Below, in pieces: positions 1 through 12,480 of a DNA stretch of 64,000 nucleotides; the stretch's first letter is position 1; each line of letters opens with the position of its first letter. The notes beneath the pieces were generated by a model. It did not search any database, was not told the origin of the DNA, and saw only the letters and a program-made list of their open reading frames with translations. This stretch comes from Fallopia convolvulus (taxonomy: Eukaryota; Streptophyta; Magnoliopsida; Caryophyllales; Polygonaceae). Location: assembly GCA_964016875.1 (NCBI GenBank), contig OZ024722.1, positions 18,296,576-18,360,575 on the forward strand, in the 5' to 3' direction. The translations under genes were made by a program, and so were the position numbers.

Positions 1-3000
1 CAAAGCTGAAAACATCACTTTGATGAGTATAACTTCCCAGCTCAAGCTCTGGAGCACCATAACCACTAGAAGAAAGTTGTGACAACTGCAAGAAAAGCAC
101 ATTCATATATATAAGTTTCAAATTGTGAACATCTTTTTTTAGCAGGGCAGAATCTCAAGTAAACAAAACAAAGCACCCTGGATTAATTGCCATAGTAAAC
201 TTACATAATATAAAGCATATGAGCTGGAGTTCCGTGAAAAAGGATATACCTGATTTCTGAAACTATCTGAAAAGAGAGATGCAAGACCACAATCTGAAAT
301 TCGCGGAGTCAACTGCTCGTCAAGTAGAATATTGATGGCCTTGAAATTCTTATGAATAACAGGAGGCCGACAAGTCTCATGCAAGTACCTTCATCAAAGG
401 TCAAAGCAGAAAAACCATAAACAAGAACTTCAATTTTGAATCAAAGACGGAAACCAGAAATGTAATTCAAAAGACGTCATTCATAAACAATTTGCATACT
501 TAATAATGAGATCTCAGAAAAAAGTTACATATTGGTTAGAGAAAAACAACAATATTTTGTTTTTATCACCCTTCAGAAAAATAGCCACTTATCTGGGTGT
601 GTTTGGATTATGCCATAATGCATTATCTTTCATTATATATCAGTGGTGTAATCCAAACGCACCCTTGGTGATGCAAGTTAGCTTAAACAAATATAGTTGA
701 CAAATATATACTTACTCAAGGGCTCTAGCAGCTCCAAGTGCAATGTTGATGCGTGCATTCCATGACATTTTTTGGTGGATCTCATCATCATAATGCAATG
801 CATCAAAAAGTGTACCATAATTGCAATATTCATAAATAATCAGCCTTTGCCCATACTCAGCACAATATCCAACAAGCTTCACAACATTGTCATGCTGAAT
901 TTGGGAGAGACTAGAAACTAGCTTCACAAATTCCTTATCATTCAACTCTTTGGAAACAGCAGCATTCAGCTTCTTCACTGCAACAAGCTGAAAGTTGTAT
1001 CCACAGACATTATATTGGATTATTGGGTTATTCATGCATTTGATGACACAAAATAGTACAATAAATTTTTTTGCAAAGTTGGGTTCATCTTGGATAGTGC
1101 CAGGACACTGGGGATTTAAATTACATCCTAAATGCCAAAAATATATGAAAATCCTTGCAATAACAAAAAATGTATGTAAATTAAGCCTACATGTAGTTTA
1201 ATTTTTGTTGGAAGCTTCTGAACAGCCAACTGATGATTAAATTAAAAAAAAAATGGGCATCTATGTTCAATTTAAGATCTTACCTTTCCATCTGGAAGTT
1301 CAGCCCTATAAACACTACCAAGCACACCTTCCCCGATACGGTTTTCTTGGGAAAAGCTATTAGTGCATTCTTGAAGAAAAGCAACAGTGAAAGACTTTAC
1401 AGAGTTCAGCTCCATGTTCTCATCTCTAATTGTGCTCATTTTTAACTGACTCACTGGTTTTATGTTCTCCTTTTGGGCAGAATATTGCCTAGGAGGTGGC
1501 ACTGGTTTTGAAATAGTGTCACTACCATACACACCAGTCATATCAATTGTATGATCATCCTTGCTTCTCATACTTTTAACTTTCCCAACAACATCACATG
1601 ATTTTGCAACTTCAACCATAGAAGTTGCAGGAAATTTACCAGTCTGATTATATGTTTGTGGCAGGGATTCTGTGTACTTGGGTTTTCCAAAATTCTGCTC
1701 ATGTACACTTTTTTCCCGCCCCAACACGATTTCATCCCCTGGTCTTTTCTTGCCACATCTTGAAGCATAAAGAAAGAACCCTAAGCCAATAACGGCAAGC
1801 ATTAACACCACAACAACAGCACTCCAAATGATTGTCTTGGCTGTTATAGGCCTAGCTTTTGTGGACTTTGCAGAATTGAGTGGCTCTGAGACAGATTGAC
1901 CGGTTTCCTGCTGTTGCTCAGGTGCTTCATCAGGAGACGGCTTTGTGGGAAAGGATGGATTGGGACTCAAGGCTGGTGAAGCAGCTGGAGGTGATGGGAG
2001 AATGGTGGTGTTAAATGGATTTCCTGAATTCCTGTACAAGGAAATCAGAGTGACAGCAATCATGAAACAATTTGCGAGCCTTAATTTCACAGTTTCTACA
2101 TAAATTTAGAAATCAAGAAGTAGATGAACAATGAGATAATTAGGAGTATGTCCAAAAAGTATATATCTTGGTTCACTTTGAGGCAAGAGAGAGCCAAATT
2201 GCAGTCATCTAACGCCAACTGAACTATCAATTAAGGGAGAGATGTACATATATTATAAATCCACCAAATATAATGAGAACTGACCTGAAATTTGAAATTG
2301 TAAGCAATCTAGGAGGTATAGGTCCAGAGAATAAGTTGTTCTCAACATTTCTGCACAAGACGAATAAATAAAAAAAAAAGGTGAGGTTCAGAGATTCAAT
2401 TAACGCAGTAAAATTGAAGAGAACACAACGAAGGAGACGTACAAGTCAATCAAGGGAAGATCTTGTAAGACATTTAATGTACCAGTAAGTTTATTGTTCT
2501 GCAAATGACTGGTTAAGAGAAGCATCAGTTGTTAGTTACATATTCATGAAAAGAAGAAATGAAGTATTGGAATAAATACTCACAATGTAGTAAGAGAAGA
2601 CAGATTTGCCATTGATGGAGGTAGTGGGCCACTCAGATTGTTCCCAGACAGATCCCTGTGCAAAAAAACATGCGCATCAATAACAACAGGAAAAAACTAA
2701 GGACACAAAAGAGTCAAGAGACAAAGTTGGCATTGGTGCTTACAAGTTTATTAAACCAGTAAGTTGCTGAAAGGAATTGGGAATTTCTCCAGTTAAATTG
2801 TTATTGTTCAATGACCTGGAGGCGTCAACAACAGCATTTTTAGTTTTTTTTTTCCTCTAAAATTGTTGTAGGTTATGTGCTCACTGAGTTTGCCGAGCTA
2901 AGCTTACAGGTCAGTCAGCTGACTTAGCATGGATAATCCATCTGGGAGGTTTCCACTGAATTGATTGCCAGACAGAAAGCTGAACAGATAACATGATCAT

Positions 3001-4017
3001 TTTTTGCCAACACAATTCCAAATTATAGCTTGCTTATATAAACAAACTTCATTTAAGGATAAATAATGATATTGTACATACAAGGTCTTGATGGTGGGAG
3101 GTAGATTGGATGGAATGGTCCCTCCAATGTGGTTGTTGCTCAAATCTCTGCTCGAGATTTATAAAAAAAATAAATAAATAAGTCTTTTCAAGTAAATTTA
3201 CCACACCAAACAATTTATTTATGCTCCTGAATCAGGTAGTAAAATTGAAGTTGAATGGAGCTACAAAGTTTTAATACAGACTGAACATGCAATTATGGAT
3301 TTGTGTATGAGAAAGCACAACAGACACTTACATAGATATGATGGAGGAGAAAGAGTTCAAATTTGTACCAAGCTCTCCTCCCAAATTTGCACCATTAAGC
3401 GATCTGTCATCGGCGTGCAAGTAGGACAGCAATTGATCACAAAATGAAAGCAAAAACAAAGGGAGAAGAAGAAAAGTTTGAATTGAACAGAGAAAAGATG
3501 AAGCTGTTAACATACATCCCAGTGATGTTTGCATTGACACAGAGTACTCCTTGCCAAGCCTCCATACAAGGATCTCCACCGATTGGGACCCACCCGGGAA
3601 GAGGCGGTGAACCCAGAGCAGCATACAAGCTGTTTATTGCAAAAACTGCATAAAAATGGACAGCAAAATAACATTTTCAAAACATTTCAGTGACATTCAA
3701 CATTATCTCTATTTTTATATAATCATCTTATCAACTGATCATTGTGGCTATATGAATATCCCTATCACAGTTCAATCAGCCAACAATAATGCAAATAGTT
3801 TCAGTTCAGCAAGCAATTTCAATAAACACAAGATTAAGGTAGTATAATTCCAGTAGTTCCATTCGGCTTACAAGAGGGATTGGGAAATTAAGGCAAATCA
3901 AATCCAACATAAGCTAGTGAACTTACCATCAAGAGGGTCAGTAGTTCCATTTGAATAGGATGCTTCAAGAACCACCATGAAACCCAGGACCCACGTCAAT
4001 CTCTTCAAATCACCCAT
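1..4017 (-). CDS. SRF: STRUBBELIG-family LRR receptor-like (pseudo)kinase, 3' end outside window
   Basis: Plasma-membrane receptor-like kinase of the STRUBBELIG family, which acts in tissue morphogenesis and cell-wall or immune signalling. Exons by splice consensus and frame: 3927-4017 (signal peptide), 3516-3645 (LRR cap with GGDPC and WQGVLC), 3332-3403, 3082-3147, 2908-2979, 2744-2815, 2584-2655, 2443-2508, 2285-2350 (66/72-nt leucine-rich-repeat exons), 1284-2031 (Pro/Ser-rich juxtamembrane stretch, one membrane span at about 1768-1842, start of kinase with GEGVLGSVYR), 716-987 (VAVKKL lysine), 250-388, and 1-85 (GAPELELG, running off the edge). About 650 codons are present. All joins keep frame. 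The usual HRD is HKN and DFG is DCG, as in the family's atypical kinases. ATG at 4017 was chosen because a signal peptide follows directly; an in-frame ATG at 4164 would bury it. Which paralogue (SUB, SRF1-3) is not settled. Confidence 0.93.
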
Positions 4018-4690
4018 TTTTGGGATTGCAGTGAGAACTGAGAACTGAGAACTGAGAAGCAAGCAAACCAAGCTTACTATTGCAATGAAGAACTGGAGAA
4101 ATTCAAAAAATGGGGAAGTTAAGTAACCCAGATTGATTTCACCTTTGAGGAAATCAAGGGACAAAAGAAGCTAAACACAATCAACCCGAAAACTTAAAAT
4201 CAAAAGGAAGAGGAAAAGAGGAAAAAAATGAAAAGAAAATAATTTTTAAGAAAAAACCTGAAAAATCTAGCTAGACATAGAATTACAGAAAATCTATAGA
4301 ACCCTAACCTTTTCTTTTCTTTGAGGGGACAAATTAAAAAAAGTGATAAGGGCCAATTTAGGGTCTTTCACTCAGACTCAGCTTCCACTTCTTGCTCACT
4401 TTTTTCTCTCTGCTTCCTTTTCTTTCGCTCTTTATTGCCCATTTCTTGTGAAGTCCAAACTCCAAACGGCTAGCGGAATAAATGTATTCTTTATTTGAGT
4501 TTTTGAATTTATCGAATAATTTGGATACTACCAGTACAAACTGCACATGACAGACCCTTTTATTATTATTTTATCGTTTTATTAATATTAAATAATTGAA
4601 TTGCTGATGTGTGATACCAGGCTCCTCGCCCCTCCTCGCCTCCGGCCTCCTCCTACCCTATTTTCACGTTAATTTATGAATTTTAGGTGT
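4018..4690 (-). promoter_or_regulatory. 5' flank / probable 5'UTR and promoter of the SRF gene
   Basis: This interval lies directly upstream of the SRF start codon. On the gene's strand it contains a pyrimidine-rich leader. The other strand shows an AACCCTAACC (telo-box-like) motif at 4310-4319. Purine-rich DNA on the gene strand lies at about 4370-4440. No convincing TATA box was fixed, and a 5'UTR intron is possible. Nothing else coding was seen up to the element that starts near 4.7 kb. Confidence 0.4.
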
Positions 4691-4702
4691 GTTTTTTTGG
4701 GG

Positions 4703-5944
4703 TTTTTTTCATAGGTAAGGATTCGATTAACCAGACAAGCCCGATAAAATTGAGAGACCGCGAACACGACAGTCAGAAAATCAGCTAGGACGTACTGAAA
4801 CAACTAAAAAACACGTAAAGTAAGTATAGTTGGCGAAACACTGGAACTAGAACGGATAGGGTAGTGGGGGAGTGAGGGGCTAAAGAGAGCTAGCATTCGG
4901 GTCAAAGCAGACACATCAAGTAAGATGAAGTGGACTACTGACGTTGCCTCCACCGGAATGAAGGATCTTCAGCAGCCTCGAGAACGTCCTAGCGACCACG
5001 CCAATCACAAGCAAACCACATCCAATTCTAAAACCAAATCTCGTAGTCATACAAACCTTACCCAGAACAAACCTGCACAAAAACAAAGGCCCAAAACTAA
5101 AAGCACCTAGCCCAAAACAAACAAGGAAAGTAGTCATGGGCCAAAGCCCACATGTCACACAAAAGATGATAATGTGACCAACCAAAATTCTTGACTACTT
5201 TTCAACAACAAAGACGTGCCCGAAAGCACACATCTCACCAGAACTCAGAAATGGTACGTGGTGAAATAATGGCCAAAAACCGAAACACCATCTCGACCAC
5301 CGACGAATGGGTCAAACGGAGCCACCAGTCCAGGAAAGAAAAAACAGCCTGAAGAAATTCGGAGCGAACTGCGAACCTACACCACAAGCCTGCACCACTA
5401 GTCGGAAATTCAGAGCTCGGCCAAACACCATTAACGTCGACGAGAGGGAGAAATAGGCAACAAACACGAATCAACATTCGATTTATCCAAAAATCTGGAA
5501 CAAAATCCAATCGGATAGAAATCATACATACAAGAGACAACACAAAACCGGGTAGCGATCGAGACGCATCCCAGAAAAATGTCCAACATAGTACAAATTC
5601 CAACCGCAAGAAGAAAACGAAGGTGAACGAAACAAGATGAGAATAACTCATTGTCGAGGGAGCACTCATGTCGGGAAAACATCAGTCAATTGATAGAACA
5701 AATAGATCAATTGAAAAACTAATCACAACACTCGTCTTAAATTTGCGATTGGAGGGATAATCTAGATCTTAAATCACACCAAAAATTCTAAAGCTCAAAG
5801 CCACTCTTGCATAGAAGGGGTCGGAACTTCTCGCTTAAAGGAAAATCAGAGCTTCTCGCTCATAGTGGTTGTCTAAGCCAGAGGGAAGGCTTCCTCAACC
5901 ATAAAATTTTAGAAAGAGGGCAGAACACCTCTCTCTAAAATTTA
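4703..5944 (-). mobile_element. Candidate non-autonomous LINE-derived (or other poly-A) retroelement
   Basis: Read on the minus strand, this unit starts with a TC/AG-rich leader at about 5820-5944, in which AGCGAGAAG-type motifs recur. It continues through GC-richer DNA without a long ORF and ends in a short A-run (T-run at 4703-4709 on plus). Composition differs sharply from the AT-rich flanks. T6GG-like sequence borders both ends and could be a short target duplication, but the flanks are low-complexity. The layout resembles LINE-mobilised non-autonomous elements in plants. No reverse transcriptase or tRNA-like promoter was recognised, so family assignment is tentative. Confidence 0.35.
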
Positions 5945-6041
5945 AAAGATACTATTTTTTGGCCTACTTGTTTGTGAAGTACTCCCTCAGCCCCTTTTTC
6001 TTTTTCCCATTTTTTATTGGTGATTTCTAAATGACACCCAC

Positions 6042-6256
6042 TCTATATACCCTATTCAAAGCCCACCCTACCCCCTATTACATATAAATAAAATCTAATT
6101 ACAATTTACACCCCATACCACTCTCATTTTTCACTCTCTTCTCCTCCTCCTCCTCTCTTTCACTCTCTTATTCTCTTCAACGATCAAGGGAATTCAAGGG
6201 CTTCAAGGCAAGTTTTTTGTGCATATTACTCCACAAAATCCACTCCTACAACAATC
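6042..6256 (+). promoter_or_regulatory. Probable core promoter and 5'UTR of the MULE-1 PMD gene
   Basis: A TATA-like CTCTATATACC at about 6042-6052 is followed by a CT-rich leader at about 6121-6180 and then the short coding exon at 6257-6259. Position and composition fit a plant core promoter and leader. No transcript evidence is available. Confidence 0.4.
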
Positions 6257-8954
6257 ATGGTAAGTTATTTCTACAAATTTACCCATTTGAAGTCACTTCA
6301 AGTTCTAGATCTAGGTTTTTAGAAAAATTTAGGTTTAACTTAAAATTCATCTAATGAAGCTTTATACTAAAAATTTGGACCTATTTTGATAGATTAAAAC
6401 CGATTTAGGCATAGATATGGAGATCGGAGGTTGAATTTCGGGTAAAAAACGGCCCGACTCGCGCAGGCCTGTCACGGCCGTCGCGAGGTTGAAGACGACT
6501 CGTGGCCGTCACGACCACGAGTCGATTGGCCGTTACGTCCAAGACTCAAATGGTCGTCACGGCCTTGAGTCGATTGGCCGTCACGACCAAGACTCAAATG
6601 GCCGTCACGGCCATGAGTCAAATGGCCGTCACGGCCAAGACTCAAATGGCCGTCACGGCCATGCTTCATAAAGGCCGTGACGGCCTTGCTTCTAGCTGTT
6701 CAAAGTCGTGCTGCCATGCCTCCGACTGTAAATTTCACCTGAATAATTTCAATCATATTTTTTTCGTATTTCAGACATCGAGGTGCTTAGAGACGGGTTT
6801 AGAGACTCGGTCTTCTCGTTATCGACGTCGTGGGGCGCGTATCGAGCAGATGGCACCGATTCTCGTAGCCCCGGTGGTTCCGGATGTCCCTGTGGCCCCC
6901 GAGGTTCAGCCCTTTCCGATTTTACCCTACCACTTCAAACGAGGGCAGCGCCAAACCTTATTCGACTCCTCACAGCACGAGACGGGGAGTAGCTCACATT
7001 TTGTTGAGGGTCAAACAGCCGTCCATGCTCCTATTGCATCGACACCACATTCTCGGCAGGGACGAGGGGCTGGGGGATGAGGGGCTGGCAGGCGAAGCGC
7101 AGACCCTATGCCAGCTCCGACGGGAGGGTCTAGACAGAGGAGATAGACCCGACCCGGTCAGCGTCGTCGGATCGAGCCGTTGCTCACCCATTCTGCACCG
7201 GGAGGCCCGGAGATCCTGGAGTTACTGTTGGGCTTCGAGGAGCATGTGGCCCACCACATATACGCTGGCAATGTAAGTAAACTACTTAAAATGTTTGATA
7301 ATAATGTTTGATACTTATGTTCGAATTTGAAATTAAAATATCTTTTGTACTTTAATGTATTACAAGAGCGTCCTCGAGGTCCTCTGAAGTATCAGTTCCA
7401 ACACACACAGCTGACAGACTGGCCACAAGCGGGAGCCGACGACTGGATTGATATTGTGTGGGCCAGCGGGCTTGGCCATCTGCAGAGTATTATGCATCAA
7501 CAGGTTCATACTGGCCTTATAGATGCATTTATTAAGCGATGGCATCTAGAGACCAGTTCTTTCCATATGCCATGGGGCGAGATGACGATCACGCTTCATG
7601 ACGTTGCGCTCATCCTCGGCCTTCCGATCGACGGGGATGCAGTCTACCAGATGATGTTGAAGGCTCTCAGAGATCCCGATTTGCAGAGTTCTTCCAGATG
7701 GATAATGATTGGATGAGCCGCCCAAATTTTGATAAGGGCGGTGTTTCACATAAAGAGCTGAAGAAGTATTGCATGGACTCGGACAACAACCTTTCTTCTG
7801 AGACTATCGCTTCTGGTTTTCTACTGTACTTGATAGCATCGACTATCTGTCCTGACAAGTCTCAGCATCGGATCCCTATCACATACTTGGACATGGTACA
7901 GGATCACTAGGATGTACAGAGTACGTCTTGGGCTTCTGCTGCACTGGCTCATCTGTATAGGAGCCTTGGTGAGTGTTCGAGGTTTGGGGCTAGAGGAGCT
8001 TCTATGTGTTACACGCTATTACAGGTAATTGATCGAACCTAATTTTTTTTTTTTTATTTTGGCTAATATCATCAGTCACACTTGACCAGTCCGATGTTTT
8101 TTTATCTAGTCTTGGATCTTCATGTACTTCCCATTACTTTGTCCCGCCGGGATGCCATTAGCATTACCGGAGGGAGGGACATGGTCTCAGATCTGGGGAG
8201 ATGGTGGTACAGTGCAGGTTGGGCGCAACTACAGAGCAGAGCTTGATGCTATGACGGTGGCAGATGTGAGTATACTCTTTACAAGTTGTATTTAAGGTTT
8301 TTTTTCCAAAAGGACTTCATTTATCATGCGAAATTGAATCAGGTGGCTTGGATGCCCTATGGGGATTTAGATTTTACCGACGCATATGCTTCGTCTTGTT
8401 TTCATGGGCTGCTATCATTTCTAGCTATATCAGAGCCATACATGCCAGATTGATGCGTTAGGCAGTTTGGGCGTGTACAGAGGATACCTGAAGATGTTAT
8501 TATGCGGAAGACTGCCGTTCGAGTAGGAGACTTGACAAGGTACAAGGTGGAGTTTGACACAGCCACTTGGGTTTGGAGATCTAGGGGCGTGCACCGTATC
8601 AGCTTAGACACGATGGGATCTCCTGTGACTGATGATCCGTCCGAGTGTTCTGAGGACTACTTGGCTTGGTTCCTACCTTGTACACACACACGTGTTAGTC
8701 GTCCCGCCACAACTGCTGAGGAGGTATAACGTTGGGATTGTTTGCCTTTGTTACATAATTGATGTTTTTAGGTAATAATTATTTTGTTATATATGCAGCG
8801 CATGCAGGAGGCGTTGGGTTATCTTGCACCATGGGCGGCATATGCAGGGGTGCACCCACCCGGGGTACAAGAGGCTATCAAGAGATCTATTGAGATCATG
8901 GGAGGAACGGTTCCTGTATATGGAGATGGTGATGACCATTCGGATGATGCCTAG
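6257..8954 (+). pseudogene. Plant mobile domain (PMD) protein gene of MULE-1, multiply disabled
   Basis: PMD proteins, relatives of Arabidopsis MAIN/MAIL1 and often named 'PP7 long form homolog', occur both as host silencing factors and as transposon cargo. Exons by splice consensus: 6257-6259 (ATG|GTAAGT), 6775-7272, 7369-8024, 8110-8265, 8343-8723, 8799-8954. The PMD signature is in exon 3: RWHLETSSFHMPWGEMT followed by LILGLPIDGD at about 7540-7640. Later exons contain SWIFMYFPLLCP, VAWMPYGD and a conserved YLAWF near 8660. Disabling changes seen: TGA at 7078-7080, TAG at 7144-7146, a 1-nt frameshift near 7648, TAG at 7908-7910 (Trp expected) and TGA at 8451-8453. Intron 1 (6260-6774) contains palindrome array 1. 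The intact splice signals argue for recent decay of a gene that once worked. Confidence 0.85.
6465..6685. repeat. Palindrome array 1 (9 cores, 24-bp period)
   Basis: Nine copies of a 13-14-bp palindromic core, consensus GGCCGTNACGGCC, begin at 6465, 6504, 6528, 6552, 6576, 6600, 6624, 6648 and 6673. From the second core on, spacing is 24 bp; the last step is 25. Spacers of 11 bp (such as AAGACTCAAAT and ATGAGTCAAAT) vary more than the cores. The array lies in intron 1 of the PMD gene. ORFs across it are by-products of the 24-bp (8-codon) period. Confidence 0.95.
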
Positions 8955-9004
8955 GGATTTACATTTTGATTATGTAAAACGTTAGTATTTATGTTTTGAT
9001 TTGT

Positions 9005-9095
9005 ACTTCAGATTATCTATGTTTGCCTTTGTAGTTTGGATTATTTATGTTTGCCTTTGTAGTTTGGATTATTTATGTTTGCCTTTGTACTTCGG
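9005..9095. repeat. 28-bp tandem repeat downstream of the PMD gene
   Basis: Three adjacent copies of a 28-bp unit are present, marked by GTTTGCCTTTGTA starting at 9021, 9049 and 9077. They sit just after the PMD stop codon in the AT-rich gap between the two convergent MULE-1 genes, and are probably 3'UTR sequence. Confidence 0.8.
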
Positions 9096-10689
9096 ATATA
9101 GATTCAAACTAAGTAGAAACTTCAAACTAATATTACATATTCAGTCGTTGGAGCAATACAAACTTCAACCTAAGTAGAACCTAGGTCCATTAAAATGCAA
9201 TGATCATCCTTGGGAGCAAATTTGTATTTGTTAAGTCGTCGGAGCAATTGATGCAAAATGCTGAATGCGTCCTTGTCACAATTATGTCTCTACATTGGAA
9301 CTACTGGCGGCAGTGGACAATCATCAAGGAAGAACACCTACAAACAAATAATTAACACATTAAATGTTATACATAATCGAAAAAAGCTCGAAATAGTTAA
9401 AAAAGTCAATAACTTACCGACTCAAAATGTGCACAAACGGTCTCGAAGAAATGAAGATGACTCCATTCTCCAAGGTCCCATTCCAATTGGGGGGGGGGAC
9501 TGTTAAGGGAAGATAAGTTTGGTGTTGTCGCCCCACAACAACAAGGGCGCAATTGTATGCTTTAGCAACCAAATGCCCCATGTCTGGAAGGCTAAACCAC
9601 CTCTCTCGGGGGGCGAAACCTGGCTCTTCCCAGTCTAGCTTGTGGGACATCTCAATAGCCGTATAATAAAGGAAAGTGCGGTCAAATATCTTGGCATGCT
9701 CGAGTACAGTCATCATCATTTGAGTCCGGGCGTCGCGCCATCTATCTTGACCGAGCCCTAGACATTCTGCAACGGCTCTGAACCCACAATTTCCATCAGC
9801 AACAATCGCATAGTGACCCCTAAAGAACTCCTTCATACACACCGGAATGAACTGCAAAGGATCGGGTGATGGATCCAAAGTATGTGGCGGAGTGCTAAGA
9901 GAGCTCTTTTCAGATGGAGTTGGGGGTGGACTTGGGTACTTTGGGGGCCGCCCTCTAGGCTTCTTTGGAGGAGTCTCGTCCAGCTCTTTGTCAATTTGCT
10001 CCCACCCGCATAGAATTCTTTTGTTTGGACTATTCTTGGATCTTCCCTTTGGCTTTCGAACTATGGGTTCTTTTACTTTCCTCTTATCTGGTCGGGCTAG
10101 CTTGCGGATATCATGAGCACAATTGTATTGTTCATCAGTTGTCATTTCAGAGAACTCGTTGTTCATGAAGTCATCCATCAGTGATCTTGCAACTCTGCGC
10201 TTTGTACCTTCCGCCTCTTCATTAGGCAATATGGGCGTTTCTAGGTCAAGTGTTCGCCAAAAGATATGCACTGCAGTAGGAGGAATTGGCGTCTCCAAGG
10301 ACACATAACGTGCAATGTTGTGGACACATGGCAACCCGTGTGTCACTGACAATAGACATCTGCAGTTAGGGTCAAGGTGTGCATCTTCTCCTTTCTCATA
10401 CTCATCCATCAGAATCTTCATTCCTTTGTCTGATACCGTGTAGTTTAACAGTCTGAAAATGTCAACTCCAATCAACTCAGACATCATCCTGAAACGACAC
10501 CGATTTAAAGAAGCTTTTATCTCGTTTACTTGGAACTGCAATAAGGAATGATATTGATCAAATGCTGTGTCCAATCTCACGTGGCTTGTAGTCAACCAGT
10601 CTTTGAATGCTGAGTGCTGTCCTTCCACCCTATAACAGAATGTCAATAATCAGCTCTCGCAATTCTGTTTTCTGCAATCTGTAAGGACA

Positions 10690-10846
10690 GGCCGTTACGA
10701 CCATTTGATTTGTGGCTGTTACGGCCATTTGATCTCTGGATGTTACGGCCATTTGATCTCTGGCCGTTACAGCCATTTGATCTGTGGCAGTTACAACCAT
10801 TTGATCTGTGGCCGTTACGGCTATTTGATCTGTGGCCGTTACGGCC
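10690..10846. repeat. Palindrome array 2 (7 cores, 24-bp period)
   Basis: Seven 13-bp cores begin at 10690, 10714, 10738, 10762, 10786, 10810 and 10834, with no spacing deviation. The 11-bp spacer family (ATTTGATCTGT or ATTTGATCTCT) differs from those of the other arrays, while the core is the same GGCCGTTACGGCC with scattered substitutions. It lies in transposase intron 3, between the exons ending 10893 and starting 10629. Confidence 0.95.
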
Positions 10847-12235
10847 TATGTCAACAGAAACTTGGATAAAAATTAGAATACGGTGTACATACCTGTTTGT
10901 TGTGCTGCACTGAAAGTTTAAAACTGTATCTGTCCAAGCTGACACAATTCTTGTCTTATACGGCTCAAGGCACTCGCTTTTGACATATCGAACGAGATTT
11001 TTCCGAGCATCCCACTTTGCCTCTATTCTATCCAACTCTCTATTGTAGCGCTCCACACTTGTTACCCTAAACAATGCTCGGTAATCATGTGTGAAGGATG
11101 TTGCAATTGTGGCATTCTTGGTGATGCTCTTTGCTCTTCCTTCGATGTTCTTTAGAATGTGAAACCTACAGAGGAGGTGTTTCGAACTTGGAAATAAGGC
11201 ATCCAATGCATTTATCAAAGTCTTATCTCTGTCTGTCACCATACAAGTGGGCGTCCTCTTCACACTTTCACAAAGCTCTAGAAGTTGTTGTGCAGCCCAA
11301 GTGTAGTCTACCTCACGCTCGTTGGCTAAGAATGCACTTGCCACTGTATAGTTCTTCCATGTGGACGTGAAGCCGACAATTTCCAAAAAAGGCATGTTGT
11401 ACCTGTATGAAATGCACTTGTTAGCCCTTAGACTTAAAAAGTAAATGCACTTGTCGAATTTTCACATTACTTACTTGTTTGTGTTGTATGTGGAGTCCAA
11501 CAGTAAAACATAGGGAAATGTTTGGAGGAGAGATATTGAGTCAGGGCTGGCAAAGAACAGATTCGTAATCCGTTTCGTCTTCTCATCTTCCAAGTGTCTC
11601 ACAAAGTACCTATTCTATCTAGCTTTATGGAAGAATTCTTGGACCATTGTTCTACCTTCCATTAGTTCAGCTCGTACACTATACCGTTCATTGTATATTT
11701 GCCTCTTGCTGGTGTAGTTCAACGGGAATTCATTCAATGCACATGCAACTTGGTTTGCTGTACAATTGCTACGTGTCATCATCTTCAGCACATCTTTCTT
11801 CTTTGGTGTGAGCCTTCCGGCTAGTGGGTGGCCATACAAACTAGAACCAATCTTATGGTTGTGAATAGCATAAACAACAACAATCTTCCATGCTCCTCTA
11901 GGCTTCTCTTGACACTTTAATCTAAAACCAGATCCACATTTCTTGTTCTGGCACCTCTTGCGAGCTGAATTATTTTCACTTTTCGATGGGGTGTGCTTGC
12001 CCTCTCTCTCACAAAGTAGCCATGTCTTTCCAAGATGAGTCATATATGACTTTCTATCCCGACCTATTATTATGCACATGTTATTTTCGATACCGACTTG
12101 TTTAACCTAAGAAATGGCCTCCTCTCGGGATTCAAACGCTGTATCAGTGGTAAATAAATGCGAATAATCTTTTGACACCTCCTCTACAACCTCATCTGTG
12201 TGATTTGCAAACTGCGGATGATTACTCAGAGGTGG

Positions 12236-12480
12236 AAAACCGAACATGGCCGGTGTAGACTGTACGTGCTCAGTCGGGGCTGTTGCATGAGGTGGAAAAC
12301 TGAACATGGCCGATGTAGACTGTATGTGCTCAGTCGGGGCTGCTGCATGAGGTGGAAAACTGAACATGGCCGGTGTAGATTGTACTTGCCACGGCTGTAC
12401 TGGTATAAACCCCAGGAATCCAAACATGGCCGGTGTAGATTGTATGTAGTCCGGTGTATGAAAAACTTGCCCCGACGGAA
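12236..12480 (-). repeat. 60-bp coding minisatellite in the transposase N-terminus
   Basis: AACATGGCCGGTGTAGA-like blocks recur every 60 bp (at about 12244, 12304, 12364 and 12424) within exon 2 of the transposase-OTU gene. Each encodes about 20 residues with the theme MFxFPPHA..PTEH.QST. A related repeat is found in the 60.9 kb fragment. Confidence 0.9.

Noticed and set aside
3898..4164. Upstream in-frame ATG of the SRF gene at 4164
   Set aside because: It would add about 49 residues before a good signal peptide, which is not seen in this family.
5235..5682. Minus-strand ORFs of 83-144 codons in the 4.7-5.9 kb element
   Set aside because: Two frames overlap, with hydrophobic low-complexity translations and no recognised domain. 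More likely untranslated element sequence.
6465..6685. CRISPR-like look of the arrays (repeat 13 bp, spacer 11 bp)
   Set aside because: The repeat is much too short and palindromic, spacers are partly shared, and the host is a plant.
6489..7080. Open frames across palindrome array 1 in several frames (60-192 codons)
   Set aside because: The 24-bp period equals eight codons, so any frame without a stop in one unit stays open through all units. Splice signals place the array in an intron.
10643..10892. In-frame extension of transposase exon 3 through array 2
   Set aside because: A good donor (AACAG|GTATGT) at 10893 and an acceptor at 10629 join the conserved TTNR and VEGQHSAF segments in frame, so the array is intronic.
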